From positions 1 through 55,392 of IMG/VR virus record IMGVR_UViG_3300047476_002354: a DNA stretch of 55,392 nucleotides; one strand, 5' to 3'. The translations under genes were made by a program, and so were the position numbers. The DNA is from a virus. How positions within the stretch are numbered: the first letter of the stretch is position 1; each line of letters begins with the position of its first letter. The notes beneath the pieces were generated by a model. That model did not search any database. It saw only the letters and a program-made list of their open reading frames with translations, and was not told where the DNA came from. Of this stretch, positions 45,963-55,392 are shown in pieces.

Positions 45963-48746
45963 TTATTTTTCCAATTTAATAGCTTGTTGACCTGTAACAG
46001 TTGCGATAATGATATTTTCTTTTTTATTACATTGATATGTAAGGCTAGTGTACAAATATGCATCTGTGACTTTGGTATTATTATTCATCATGCTTTTTAT
46101 GACAAACGAACCATGAGGATTTAAAGGTCTAGTTACATAGCAAGAAAAGCTAATACTATATATTGGTTTTTGAAGAATGTTAATTTTGTTTCTTAACCAA
46201 GTATCAACAGATAAAAAATCAGGGAAATTTTTATCTAATGGTTGATAAAGTTTACTGTCATAACCAACGTATCCTTGAACTGAATAGTCACCATTTATGA
46301 TTGATTGAAACCCGTTTGCTTGTGGGTATGAGTATCGTGAAAACGAGAATCCTTCATAACCACTACCTCTTGCTTCAAATGATTTATAAAAATTGCCATT
46401 TTCAGTTGATATGCGGAATGGACCAGATAGCAAACCATGCCAGTCCTCTACATTTTCTTTAAAATAAGCATCTCTAGTATTTGCATCAGTTAAATCTATA
46501 CCAAATAGTTTAATACTATCTCTATATTTTGAGTCATATCTCCAGTTTATTTCAAAAACTTGCTTTGAATAATCAAATCTTAAAAATGGCATTTCAGTTT
46601 GCTTTGTAAAAAATTTATTCAACAAAATATCAAGTTTTGAAATAATAGTATCGCCTTCTATGGCATAGACTTGCTGATTATCAAGCTGTGTATATGACAT
46701 ATTAGCTTCTAAACTTTTTATGTATCCAGGATTTTCATACATTCTTAAATACTGATAAAAGCTTGAATGCTCGAAACATCTATAAAGTGAATATTTAAGC
46801 TTTGCTCCACCGAACAAAACATAATTCTTAAACCTTGTACTATCCAAAACCATCTTTCCTACATCGGTACATTCGAATTCTGTTTGTGACATTGAAGCAC
46901 TTCGTTCAGTAGTTGACTTTACTATAAAACCTTGAAAAAATATTTCTAATTCATCATTATAGCCAGCAGAAAGCTCAATAACTATTTTATTTTTTTCTAT
47001 CAAACTCAAGATATTCATGCCGTTATATTTGGTATCTTGAGAGTATCCAGCATCAAAGTTTTTCAATGTTACAGTAGCTTCGCCAAAAATAAGGTTTGAA
47101 TCACCATTGTTGTATCTGACAACCCAGCTTTCTATATATTCTGAAATGTCATAAGCTGGAAGTTTATTTGGATCTTGTCCGCCTATTGGGTAAAGTAAAC
47201 TGTTGTCAGGTGCTAATGAATAAACTGGCTTACCTTTGTTATTCAAAAGCTTGTTTTCTATTTTATGTAGTACAGGACCGCCAATTACTGAATTGTATCT
47301 GACCTGTCCAAATCCATTATTTACATAAGAATTTACAAATTCAACCTGAGTATTACCACTTCTTGAATCCTGATAATGAGATACGCCATTATCTTTGACA
47401 TTTTTATACCCAGTGTATGGATCTAATTCAAATGTAGGTGACGAAGTATCATGGCTAAAAGTGATGTGTGGCTTATAGTCATCCGATCGACTATCAAAAT
47501 TATTAAAAGCTAAAGTACCATATTGAACTCCACAACTAGCATAGCTACATTGTATTGTAATAGTTGCGTCTTGAGGCAAGAAATTGATAAATTTATTTTT
47601 GCTTGAATCTGAGTTTTTATTTTGTGATAAAGGTGAGAGGTTTTGCCACTGGCTTACATCTGGAGAGAATCCTATCAAAGCAATATCGTTAAGAAAATGC
47701 ATATATATATTTATGACGGATGATTTAGTGTCTTCATTGCCAGTAACAGGAAATTTTACATTTTGCTTTAATTTCTGACCACCCGGAGTAATTGTGTAAA
47801 GTTCGTTTTTATAAGGGGTGAATTCAAATTGATATAATAAATTATTGTGTTTAGGTGTGGCAGATCCAACTTTGACAATAATAATAGATTCCTTACCGTT
47901 GATATTATTAGTAGAAAAAGATGGTGAAATTGATAGATGAAAACTATTATTAGTAGAACCTCTTTCAGTAACTTTTTGAGAAATTATTGAAGATGTAGTT
48001 TTTCCAGCAGAGTCAACAGATTTTTTTACGCAATACAAAGTGCTATCATCATCGTAAATAACATCTTTGCTTAATGGGTATATTCTTTTGATATAAGAAG
48101 TTTCTGATGGAGATGATAAATAAATAGACGATTCTCCAATTGTGTCTGATTTAGTAAGCAAAACTGGATTAGTAGTTATTTGACCTTTATGTTTTTTTGA
48201 GTCTGTGGTTATTAAATTGCCTTTTTGATCGACCAAGGCCCAGATATTGTATGTAGTTAAAACCTTTGAAGCACCATAAGGGTTAATAGTTGAAAAAGGC
48301 ATAATAGGCACAGACAAATCGGGATCTACAGGCACTTTTGGAGTCTGCTCTAATATATTAAGTCCAGAATCACCAATAAAATTTGGCGAGTATTGATCAG
48401 TTGGGCCTTTTAAAAGATTAAATATTGGGTGGCTTTTATCTGGCTCTATGCTTCCATATGCAAAAGTACATCTTGTAGCTCCTATCTGCTGATTGACAGG
48501 AGGGATTTGAGCATTCATCAAATTTGAAATATTTTGAAAAAATGAAAATGAATTCAAATTATAATTTTTTCCACCCAATGTTTGAAATCTATCTTGTTGA
48601 GCATTCCTGTTAATCGGGTTTGTATTTTCTGGATCAGTTTGCGATGAGGCCGAGCTGTAATACCCGTTGGCAATAGGTGGAGTTTCGTTATATAAAACAT
48701 AAAGCTTTGCTTTTATAACAAGTTCTCTTGTCTTATCTACAATCAT
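45963..48746 (-). CDS. Putative baseplate hub protein (927 aa)
   Basis: Residues about 525-670 follow the plan of phage hub or late-control-D-type proteins. An ISEYIESWVVRYNN strand and ATVTLKNFD are followed by NKIVIELSAGY and FFQGFIVKSTTERSAS, then FECTDVGKMVLDS. That is the succession of 'field definition, value, offset and evaluation' strands seen in gp27/gpD-like hubs. The N-terminal half (1-500) is a long, less typical beta-rich extension with no recognised domain. The C-terminus is again beta-rich. Hub proteins cap the tail tube and carry the spike. The start overlaps the 1333-aa stop as ATGA. The assignment rests on fold-level pattern only. Confidence 0.6.
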   Translation of the reverse strand: MIVDKTRELVIKAKLYVLYNETPPIANGYYSSASSQTDPENTNPINRNAQQDRFQTLGGKNYNLNSFSFFQNISNLMNAQIPPVNQQIGATRCTFAYGSIEPDKSHPIFNLLKGPTDQYSPNFIGDSGLNILEQTPKVPVDPDLSVPIMPFSTINPYGASKVLTTYNIWALVDQKGNLITTDSKKHKGQITTNPVLLTKSDTIGESSIYLSSPSETSYIKRIYPLSKDVIYDDDSTLYCVKKSVDSAGKTTSSIISQKVTERGSTNNSFHLSISPSFSTNNINGKESIIIVKVGSATPKHNNLLYQFEFTPYKNELYTITPGGQKLKQNVKFPVTGNEDTKSSVINIYMHFLNDIALIGFSPDVSQWQNLSPLSQNKNSDSSKNKFINFLPQDATITIQCSYASCGVQYGTLAFNNFDSRSDDYKPHITFSHDTSSPTFELDPYTGYKNVKDNGVSHYQDSRSGNTQVEFVNSYVNNGFGQVRYNSVIGGPVLHKIENKLLNNKGKPVYSLAPDNSLLYPIGGQDPNKLPAYDISEYIESWVVRYNNGDSNLIFGEATVTLKNFDAGYSQDTKYNGMNILSLIEKNKIVIELSAGYNDELEIFFQGFIVKSTTERSASMSQTEFECTDVGKMVLDSTRFKNYVLFGGAKLKYSLYRCFEHSSFYQYLRMYENPGYIKSLEANMSYTQLDNQQVYAIEGDTIISKLDILLNKFFTKQTEMPFLRFDYSKQVFEINWRYDSKYRDSIKLFGIDLTDANTRDAYFKENVEDWHGLLSGPFRISTENGNFYKSFEARGSGYEGFSFSRYSYPQANGFQSIINGDYSVQGYVGYDSKLYQPLDKNFPDFLSVDTWLRNKINILQKPIYSISFSCYVTRPLNPHGSFVIKSMMNNNTKVTDAYLYTSLTYQCNKKENIIIATVTGQQAIKLEK

Positions 48747-51700
48747 TTTGAAAACACCTCGTATGCTTTTTTATCAAACACTTTGGAATATGGATATATC
48801 GTTTTAGAAACAATTTTATTATTAGAATTTTTATACCAAGCTATCAAATGTTTCTCGTCTTTATCAAACACTAAACCCGATCTTTGCTGAGGAACATCAG
48901 AATTGTCATTAGAATCATCGTTATTTAAAATGACATAATTTGCTTCATTAAGATTATAAATTAACGGGTTATTTGCTTTATCAATTTCAAAATTTCCAGA
49001 CACCAGTTGCAGCATGGGCATAATATTTGCAGGGGCATCAACAAAAGATGTAAAACTCGTATAAAATATTTTATTGTTGCACCAAAACGTCAAATGAATA
49101 ATTTTATTTCTTTTTTCAAAAATTGAGGTTAAGCCTGAAATATTATTTCCACTTGAACTTGTTCCTAATATTGTATTCAAGTCGATAAGTGTACGTTCCT
49201 CAGATAATAGATGCCCATTCAAAACTTTATATCGTATTGCATTATTGCCTTGCGAAACATAAAAAATTATAAAATTATTTGGTTGATATCCAATAATATT
49301 AGGATAGGTCTGAGCTACAGGGTCGGAATCTTGTTCTTGAAGATTTAAAAAATCTGGATACTTATCTGGGTCTAGTGGGTCAGGAGTTGGGCCTGCTATT
49401 AAAAATGTGCTTACTCCTTGTTTACCTGTAGATGCCAAGAATGCTTGTGTGACTTTCAGAATTACACTTCCGCCGTCAACATAACCAACAGCAAATACGG
49501 TGTTTCTGTCATCATCAATAAATGCAGAGGTAAAATTTAGTTGATCAAAAAGTTTTTTCTGAACTGAAAAACCTTCATTCGATTGAAAATATTCAGTACC
49601 CGGTAACTGCCAACTGTTTTCACTAGTTCCTGCATTATTTAATGCTGCTGATGAAAATGTACCATTACTGTCTGCTGATTCGCTTAATAAGTAAAATGTG
49701 TCTGCGTTTGGAAGTGAGTTGTCAATAGGCTGAAAATTAATTATTAAAGGATTCTTTCCTTTGAATGGTACTTCAGCATTAGACTGAAAATCTCCCTCGC
49801 TTGGTGTAGATTTAACATTGTATGATTCATAAGTACCTGAATAACCGCTTACCGAAACAACGTCAATTTCACCAGCTTCACTTACGTCTTGTCTATTGCT
49901 ATTATATGCAACAGTCATATTTCCACTTAAATTAGAAGTTGAAACACTAACTGAATCTTCTGCTGCTTGAGCTCCACCTAGCACAGATCTAAAAAGAATC
50001 TTTGCACTACTCGAGCCTGAAAAAGAAGAGTTAAACTTTACTTCAGAATTTTCTGGCATACTTACAAACCATGTAGGACTATAAAGTGTTCCTGTGATTT
50101 TATATGGATTTGTATTCGAAACTGTTTTTGTCCCCAATGAATCTTCTGAAGCAATAAAGAAAAATTGCCCGTCTATCTCTGGATCATTACCAAGAACTTT
50201 AACAGGAGAAATTGGTAAATCTTCATTAAAACCAGGAGATCCAGAAGCATCATCATTTCCTACAACACTGAGGTATTCGAGTGTATGCTTTGTGATACTA
50301 ACTGATTCAAATTTAAATCCAGGCTTTAAACCTTCTTTAGACGAATCTGAGGTTAAATCAGAATATGAATATTTTCCTGAGGAGTAAGGATACAAACTAA
50401 CTCTTAAAACAAACTGACTTTCAACAGATTCTATATTGAAAGGAATGTTGATTGTAGGTGAGTAAGATATTTCTTCTTTGTCAGTTAGTATAGGTGACTT
50501 AAATAATCTTGATAAAACTTTACCATTGCTGCTTATAATTAGTCCCTGAATTTGTAAATCAAAACCTAAGTCCTTGTCTACATTTTTTCTTGTTAATTTT
50601 ATTGTCCAAGTTCCAGTATTGACTCTGCCATTTGATAGTAACTGTCCGTCTGTTACAAAATCGACATTAATAAGAGCAGAAGAATTTGTTGGTTGAGAGG
50701 TTTTCTTTAAGATTTTAAATACTTGTTCAGTTAGAGTTATATTTATCTTTCCACCCTGATCATCTGGATTCATAACCAATAAGTCTTTAAAAGCATTCTC
50801 TATTGTAGTTGTTGCAGTGGCTGAAGTAAACTTTTGGCTATATTGAATGTATCCAGAACTCTCACTAGCAGATTTTCTTCCTGTTAATAACTTTGTAAGA
50901 TTAATTGGTGATTTTAATGAAGTGAAAGTTGCACTCGTAAAAATGGAAGAATCAAAAGACCTCATTGGATATAATGTATTGGATATATTTTGAAATATAT
51001 TAGACTCTATACCAGAAACTTCCGAACTTGCTGAAAAGCTAATTTTAGGAAAAACTTCAAACTTAGTTCCATCAGTAGAATTTGTTTTTACAAATACTTC
51101 AACTGCTAAAATCGCTGAAGTAAAATCCAATCCCGAAAAGGTGAGTTTTTTTTGCTCATTTATATACCGAGCAATTTCAAATGTTTGTAAATTTTCATCA
51201 ATAGGTGGAGAAACTAAAAGATCAAGAAAAGAGCTAGGCTTTTCTCTTGCAACAGTTGTTTTTCCATCAATAACTTTGAAAATAAATTCTGTTTTATCTC
51301 TGTAGCTTCTGACTGATTCAATGTCATTAACATTTACATCCACTGGTACAAACCAGTATCTAAAATAAATATGACTTACAGAATTATTTGAAGTAGCGTC
51401 AGCGTCTTTGAAATTAACACTTGCATCGAATGCTGTTTTAAATGTCCCTTTGGTAAATGTGATTCCGCTGTTTATAGGCATTGGGTACTTTTCATCTGAT
51501 GCTATAAAAACGCCCAATGAAGTGTCTACTATATCTTTGTCATTACTTTTGCCAGAATCTGTTAAGGTTACTACTTGTTTTTTTGAATAAAGGATAAACT
51601 CTGTAAGCTTTCTTAAACCAGAGCTTAAAACAGTCCCATCAAAAACATATCTTGCATGTCTTCTACCAACACCAACATTTAAAAGAGTAACAAAATAAAC

Positions 51701-52744
51701 ACCTTCACCGCCAACATTTCCAAGAGCTGCTGCCGAACCAGTATCAATTGCATTCGATGCACCAAAGAACCTCAAATCAACACTATGGGAAAAACCAGGA
51801 CTTTGAATTCTTTTGTCTGAATTAAAAACTTTTACATTAATAGTAGGGCGAGTATCAGATGTTGATGGGGCTTTAAATGTAGCTGAAGATGAATTGGAAG
51901 AATCAACCTCACAATCAACCAAAACTGCATATCCTAATATAATAGAAGGCAAGTTTCTATCATCTATGTTACATGAATTAGAAGCTTCGTATATAGAAAA
52001 CTTTTTCAAATCTAACTTCAATGATTTGATGTTTTTATTAGGTATTAATTTTATTTCTTTTGCTTGTGGATAATTTGTAGCAGACAGCCCAGATTCTAAG
52101 CTGGTTTCAAACCTGAGTTGTTTTGTTATGAAAGAAATACTAGTTGAAAGTCCAGTTAAGGGAAGTAGTTTTGCTGACTTGTCACCAGTTTTTGATGTAT
52201 ACACCTTTCCATCAAGCAAGACATCCATATATAAATACTTGGTTAAATCTACTTGACCGTAATTTCCAGATTGAATATTCTTCTTATCTTCTTCATCTGT
52301 AACTGTATCTAAAAAAGTAGAATCTTTAGGGTCCACTACAAAAGAATATTCTAGTTGGATTGAAGCTATACGCCTAGAAGAAGGAATAGTCACTGCATAA
52401 CTTAACAACTCTTCAATGGTATCTCCATCTAGTTTGTTAGTTATATCTATGTAATCAGAAGGAGGTAAAGAGATGTAATTTGATGGATTTTGCAAAGGTC
52501 TAAAAACATTTTGAATAGGGAAATATTCTTGACCAGACGAAAAAATTCCAGTAGCCTTAACTCGTGTACGTGAAGTATTATTATTTTCTAAATCAGGTAC
52601 AGCGTTGTAAAATCTACCTCTACCAATTCTAGCTTGATAAAATCCTTGAGCTTGAGAATTGCCATTTGCATTAGTTTTTGGCGACCATGTATATCCAAAA
52701 ATAGGAGGTATAAATGATGGGTTGGAGTATGCTTCACCTGCCAT
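48743..52744 (-). CDS. Large hypothetical virion protein (1333 aa)
   Basis: I do not recognise this protein. It is almost entirely beta-strand with Ser/Asn/Asp-rich turns. An early helix-strand SYAVTIPSSRRIASIQLEYSF (about 113-133) precedes many Ig-like-looking segments. The last 250 residues contain propeller-like strands (NTVFAVGYVDGGSVILKV, IIHLTFWCNNKIFYTSF, HLIAWYKNSNNKIV). No signal peptide or enzyme motif is visible. It lies just upstream of the hub-like gene and is coupled to it by an ATGA overlap, so a baseplate or tail-tip role is likely by context. Confidence 0.6.
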   Translation of the reverse strand: MAGEAYSNPSFIPPIFGYTWSPKTNANGNSQAQGFYQARIGRGRFYNAVPDLENNNTSRTRVKATGIFSSGQEYFPIQNVFRPLQNPSNYISLPPSDYIDITNKLDGDTIEELLSYAVTIPSSRRIASIQLEYSFVVDPKDSTFLDTVTDEEDKKNIQSGNYGQVDLTKYLYMDVLLDGKVYTSKTGDKSAKLLPLTGLSTSISFITKQLRFETSLESGLSATNYPQAKEIKLIPNKNIKSLKLDLKKFSIYEASNSCNIDDRNLPSIILGYAVLVDCEVDSSNSSSATFKAPSTSDTRPTINVKVFNSDKRIQSPGFSHSVDLRFFGASNAIDTGSAAALGNVGGEGVYFVTLLNVGVGRRHARYVFDGTVLSSGLRKLTEFILYSKKQVVTLTDSGKSNDKDIVDTSLGVFIASDEKYPMPINSGITFTKGTFKTAFDASVNFKDADATSNNSVSHIYFRYWFVPVDVNVNDIESVRSYRDKTEFIFKVIDGKTTVAREKPSSFLDLLVSPPIDENLQTFEIARYINEQKKLTFSGLDFTSAILAVEVFVKTNSTDGTKFEVFPKISFSASSEVSGIESNIFQNISNTLYPMRSFDSSIFTSATFTSLKSPINLTKLLTGRKSASESSGYIQYSQKFTSATATTTIENAFKDLLVMNPDDQGGKINITLTEQVFKILKKTSQPTNSSALINVDFVTDGQLLSNGRVNTGTWTIKLTRKNVDKDLGFDLQIQGLIISSNGKVLSRLFKSPILTDKEEISYSPTINIPFNIESVESQFVLRVSLYPYSSGKYSYSDLTSDSSKEGLKPGFKFESVSITKHTLEYLSVVGNDDASGSPGFNEDLPISPVKVLGNDPEIDGQFFFIASEDSLGTKTVSNTNPYKITGTLYSPTWFVSMPENSEVKFNSSFSGSSSAKILFRSVLGGAQAAEDSVSVSTSNLSGNMTVAYNSNRQDVSEAGEIDVVSVSGYSGTYESYNVKSTPSEGDFQSNAEVPFKGKNPLIINFQPIDNSLPNADTFYLLSESADSNGTFSSAALNNAGTSENSWQLPGTEYFQSNEGFSVQKKLFDQLNFTSAFIDDDRNTVFAVGYVDGGSVILKVTQAFLASTGKQGVSTFLIAGPTPDPLDPDKYPDFLNLQEQDSDPVAQTYPNIIGYQPNNFIIFYVSQGNNAIRYKVLNGHLLSEERTLIDLNTILGTSSSGNNISGLTSIFEKRNKIIHLTFWCNNKIFYTSFTSFVDAPANIMPMLQLVSGNFEIDKANNPLIYNLNEANYVILNNDDSNDNSDVPQQRSGLVFDKDEKHLIAWYKNSNNKIVSKTIYPYSKVFDKKAYEVFSK

Positions 52745-52745
52745 T

Positions 52746-52937
52746 TTATGAGTTTAAGAATCTGATAAATAGATCCTTCATCTCCTTCTTCATTTTTTCT
52801 TCGCTCTTTTTAAAATCTAGCTGTGATCTCTTTTCGTAAATCTCTGTGACTTCAGTCAAAATCTTATGTTTAAGAATAATTATATCTTCTTCAGTAATGC
52901 TAAATGTTTTAAGTTTTTCTTCTATCTTGGTAAACAC
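52746..52937 (-). CDS. Short frame: independent gene or +1-frameshifted C-terminus of the preceding protein
   Basis: The 63 codons from GTG 52937 encode a charged helical segment (KIEEKLKTFSITEEDIIILKHK and onward). The start is doubtful: GTG has no clear ribosome site, and the same frame stays open without any stop back to TAA 53148-53150, overlapping the end of the upstream gene. The 70 codons before the GTG contain no ATG, GTG or TTG, yet look coding. They are Asn/Gln/Glu-rich like the upstream protein and turn into a helical region. This region may therefore be reached by ribosomes shifting +1 from the upstream frame, giving an extra domain of up to about 110-130 residues. A sequencing or assembly indel gives the same picture. 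Confidence 0.55.
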   Translation of the reverse strand: MFTKIEEKLKTFSITEEDIIILKHKILTEVTEIYEKRSQLDFKKSEEKMKKEMKDLFIRFLNS

Positions 52938-53070
52938 TAACTCGGTGATTTCTCGATAGTCAACTCTTTCTTCAGTTTCTTGAGTTGATGTAGTCGTGCC
53001 TGGTTGTTGATTGTTGAAAGTGTTATATACATTTAAGTTTTCAGTATTATTCTTTTCATTAGAAAGATGA

Positions 53071-53147
53071 TTATATTCTAAGTTGTTGAAATTTTCTGTC
53101 TTGTTGCTTTGATTTACTGTTGACTTTTGTTGATTGTGATGAATTGT
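53071..53147 (-). other. Overlap of two open frames with possible +1 frameshift sites
   Basis: For about 75 bases both the upstream frame and the +1 frame are open. Within it lie AAA-TTT-C (53094-53088), where a Phe tRNA could slip from UUU to UUC, and CTT-AGA (53082-53077), which resembles the CUU-AGG type of +1 site; both are just before the TAA at 53073. Whether either is used is unknown. Confidence 0.35.
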
Positions 53148-55392
53148 TTACTTCTTCGACAATTTTATTAACTTCTTCTTGAATAAACTTATTCCAAACT
53201 TTTTCAATTCTTAAGTTTGAAATTTGAATATCTTCATTTTCTTCAATTTGTTTTACGACAGTTATGTTTTTAAACTCATTATCAGTATTTGTTGACTCGT
53301 AATTTAAGCTTGTTTCTGACAAATTAACTTGATTATAGTTTGGATGAATACTTGTTTGTGCTATGTTGTTTATTTCATCATAAACTTCAATTTTGGATGT
53401 TTGGTAAGATGTGTTATTATCAAAATCAAGTGTTATATTTTCAATTTTTTCAATTCTATTTTCTATATTATTGACTTTATTTTCAATGTTATTTATCGCA
53501 TTGGTTTGAGCCATTGAATTTAAAACATTTTGAATTTGATTCACATATTCATCATTCAATTGAATTGAGTTATCATTTTGTTTTTCAAATAATAATGTTC
53601 TTAACTCGGTAGAATTTTTGCTTATATCAAAAAGTAAATTCTGATTAAACAAATTAGTTAAAGAATTTTGATTGAAAGTATTTAAGATTTGTTCATTAAT
53701 ATTTGTGTTATTAGAAATATTTTGTATTAGCTCTTCTGATGATCGATTTTCATTATAAATACTGCCATTCTCTTCTAAAATTTTATTAACATTTTCTATA
53801 ACTTGATTGTTAACGATATTTTGGTTTAGACTAATATTTTCACTTATAGTATTTGTTAAAAGCTTTGCCACATTATAATTTTGAACAGCGGTAGTTAAGG
53901 TTTTTAAAACTGTGTCGTTTTGAATTTGTATTTGGTTACTTACACTGTTTATTTTGAAAGAATTTAAAATCTGTTCGATATATTTCTTTTGATGACTGAG
54001 ATTGTTTTTGATTACAGATGTTATCAGCTCATTATTGACTTGATTAAACTCGGTTTTTTCATTCACATTTTGATTGATGTTGTTTATTGCATTTTGGAAA
54101 AGCAAACTATTTAATTGCTCAAATTTATTTTCAATTGCTGTGAATATCAAATTGTCAAAAGTTTGAATTAATGATGATTTATTAATTACACTTTCATTTT
54201 GAATGAGGTTAATAATACTTTCATGAACTTTAGACATAAATATGCTTTGTTCTAGTAAATTTGTAAGAACTACATTATTGTCTATTTTGCCATCGAAATT
54301 AGTTACAGTACTTGTTTGGTTATATGTTTCAGTTAATAAATTTGAAACTTCTTCTATACTTTCTGCAGTTTTCAAAATATTATAATTTTCAGTATTTAAA
54401 TACTCTGGATAACTTGTAGTAATTATATTTACAGCTACCGTCTTGATATCATTCAAGATTGAAGTTTTTTGTTCATCGGAAAAATTAATTATCTCTGATG
54501 AATTTTTACTTTCAAAAATATTGTTTCTTAGATTGCTTATTGTTTCTATAAAAGATGGCGTGAGGATATGTTGCTGAAGACGAATATTAAATTCGCTCTC
54601 ATACATCTCAACATCCTGGGCAGAAAAGCTGTCATTGTAAGAAATTTTATTTAATGTTTCTATTTTAAAACTTTCATTCAAAAAGTAATTTCTAACAGCT
54701 TCAACATTTTTTGTCTCAAGTAGTGAATATTGTTTACTATTGATGACATTATTTAAAATTTCTAAGATGGAATTAGATTTTTCTTCTACACTCAGAGATG
54801 AATTTTTGATGATATTTTCAAATGAATCAATTTTGGTTTGACTAGTATTTAAAACTTGTAATGAATTAGATATTGCAGTGTTTAAAATTTCATCTTTATA
54901 AGCATTAAAATTGTTTTTTATACTTTCTTCGTTTGAATTATTGTAAATATTTTCAATAGATTCTTTGAATTCATTTTCAAATTTAAAGCTGCCTGTTTGC
55001 AAAGTTAAATCCATAAATCTATTTGACAATAAATTTTGTGTTAAATAATTTTGTTCATTGTTTTGGCTTTCAGAAGATATATCAATAGAAGTATTGATAA
55101 AATTTTGCCTATTCAATAAAAACTCAAAATCATTATTTATGATATTTTTAGCAATATCATAAATCTCAGTATTGTTATTGTTTTGGTTGATGCTTGACGA
55201 ATTATTCTTGTAATCACTGTTAATGAATAAAGATTGATACTTCTTACTTATAGACTTTTGGATTGCATTTTCAAAAGAGAAATTGTTTTCCACATTTTGC
55301 TTAAAAATATTTTCTAAAATATCAAATTTAAGATTGTCTCTATTTACTGTAATTTTATATGTTTTAATGTTCTGGGAAATTTCACTATTCGA
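53071..55392 (-). CDS. Asn/Glu/Gln-rich helical protein, 5' end outside the window
   Basis: The frame is open to the window edge, giving at least 773 residues. The GTG at 55293 is only the first possible start inside the window; the 33 codons upstream of it read as ordinary coding sequence (TYKITVNRDNLKFDILENIF), so the gene is truncated here. It is a low-complexity, strongly helical protein rich in Asn, Ile, Glu, Ser and Gln, with few Cys, Gly or Pro. Near residue 590 of the visible part is a short coiled coil (NNIENKVNNIENRIEKIEN). No domain is recognised. Its place before the baseplate genes suggests a tail-associated role. It stops at TAA 53073-53071 in the region where the next frame is already open. 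Confidence 0.65.
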   Translation of the reverse strand, partial: SNSEISQNIKTYKITVNRDNLKFDILENIFKQNVENNFSFENAIQKSISKKYQSLFINSDYKNNSSSINQNNNNTEIYDIAKNIINNDFEFLLNRQNFINTSIDISSESQNNEQNYLTQNLLSNRFMDLTLQTGSFKFENEFKESIENIYNNSNEESIKNNFNAYKDEILNTAISNSLQVLNTSQTKIDSFENIIKNSSLSVEEKSNSILEILNNVINSKQYSLLETKNVEAVRNYFLNESFKIETLNKISYNDSFSAQDVEMYESEFNIRLQQHILTPSFIETISNLRNNIFESKNSSEIINFSDEQKTSILNDIKTVAVNIITTSYPEYLNTENYNILKTAESIEEVSNLLTETYNQTSTVTNFDGKIDNNVVLTNLLEQSIFMSKVHESIINLIQNESVINKSSLIQTFDNLIFTAIENKFEQLNSLLFQNAINNINQNVNEKTEFNQVNNELITSVIKNNLSHQKKYIEQILNSFKINSVSNQIQIQNDTVLKTLTTAVQNYNVAKLLTNTISENISLNQNIVNNQVIENVNKILEENGSIYNENRSSEELIQNISNNTNINEQILNTFNQNSLTNLFNQNLLFDISKNSTELRTLLFEKQNDNSIQLNDEYVNQIQNVLNSMAQTNAINNIENKVNNIENRIEKIENITLDFDNNTSYQTSKIEVYDEINNIAQTSIHPNYNQVNLSETSLNYESTNTDNEFKNITVVKQIEENEDIQISNLRIEKVWNKFIQEEVNKIVEEVNNSSQSTKVNSKSKQQDRKFQQLRI

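Noticed and set aside
55191-55293. GTG at 55293 as the true start of the Asn-rich protein
   Set aside because: The frame continues open and coding-like to the window edge, and no ribosome site precedes the GTG, so the gene most likely starts outside the window.
1-55392. The window as part of a bacterial chromosome
   Set aside because: Gyrase, dnaK, dnaJ, rnhB and signal peptidase are bacterial-type genes, but they sit among hub-like, tube-like and giant fibre genes with phage-style overlaps, and no metabolic or ribosomal genes are present. A prophage cannot be fully excluded from this window alone.
1-55392. CRISPR arrays or tRNA genes
   Set aside because: I saw no regularly spaced identical repeats and no cloverleaf-like sequence with a T-loop GTTCGA-type motif in the short intergenic gaps. 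A program search would be more reliable.

Overview
This window looks like part of a very large tailed-phage (Caudoviricetes, huge/jumbo type) genome. It is AT-rich, tightly packed with genes and has many start/stop overlaps. It carries tail-tube-like, baseplate-hub-like and very long fibre-type virion proteins (about 970 to 3060 residues) next to host-like genes: a gyrase pair, DnaK, DnaJ, RNase HII, a signal peptidase, two other serine proteases, a MerC-family membrane protein and a BFN/DUF151 protein. The host cannot be read from the sequence. Many genes have AGGAGG-like ribosome sites, so it probably uses Shine-Dalgarno initiation. The genetic code looks standard, with TGA used as a stop in several ATGA overlaps.

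Layout. (1) Positions 19-8852, + strand: gyrB and gyrA, then six small to medium virion-type genes ending in two adjacent paralogous tube-like proteins. The second of these (7830-8852) has the codon bias of a highly expressed gene. A bidirectional hairpin terminator at 8881-8898 closes the block. (2) Positions 8904-12582, - strand: a translationally coupled operon read as zinc-ribbon protein, dnaK, rnhB, merC-like, BFN-domain protein. (3) Positions 12583-13547: a divergent intergenic region, then on the + strand a 25-codon micro-ORF with a near-perfect ribosome site and a glycosyltransferase-like gene that overlaps the helicase end-to-end. (4) Positions 13540-20148, - strand: UvsW-like helicase, a terminator, a single-TM protein, an acidic small protein, dnaJ, a LAGLIDADG homing endonuclease, a trypsin-like protease, signal peptidase I and a subtilisin. 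(5) Positions 20208-55392, - strand: one long run of virion genes. In transcription order it holds a low-complexity helical protein cut by the window edge, a short frame that may be joined to it by a +1 frameshift, a 1333-aa protein, a hub-like protein, a 73-aa protein, and then six large fibre or adhesion proteins carrying beta-propeller, Asp-box, VWA, PA14 and Ig-like modules.

How it may work together (inference). The right-hand block makes the baseplate and an unusually elaborate set of adhesive appendages. Directly downstream in the same orientation are three serine proteases of unrelated folds and then DnaJ, while DnaK lies in the next operon. This suggests a phage-owned folding and processing toolkit for these giant proteins, or remodelling of the host envelope. 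Gyrase, helicase and RNase HII serve DNA topology, recombination or repair, and R-loop/primer removal. The most unusual signals are the three-protease cluster with a phage-encoded signal peptidase I, the MerC plus BFN pair behind DnaK/RNase HII, the VWA domain split by a long insertion in the 3060-aa protein, the possible +1 frameshift near 53080, and a gyrase with an insertion in its ATPase domain and altered quinolone-contact positions.
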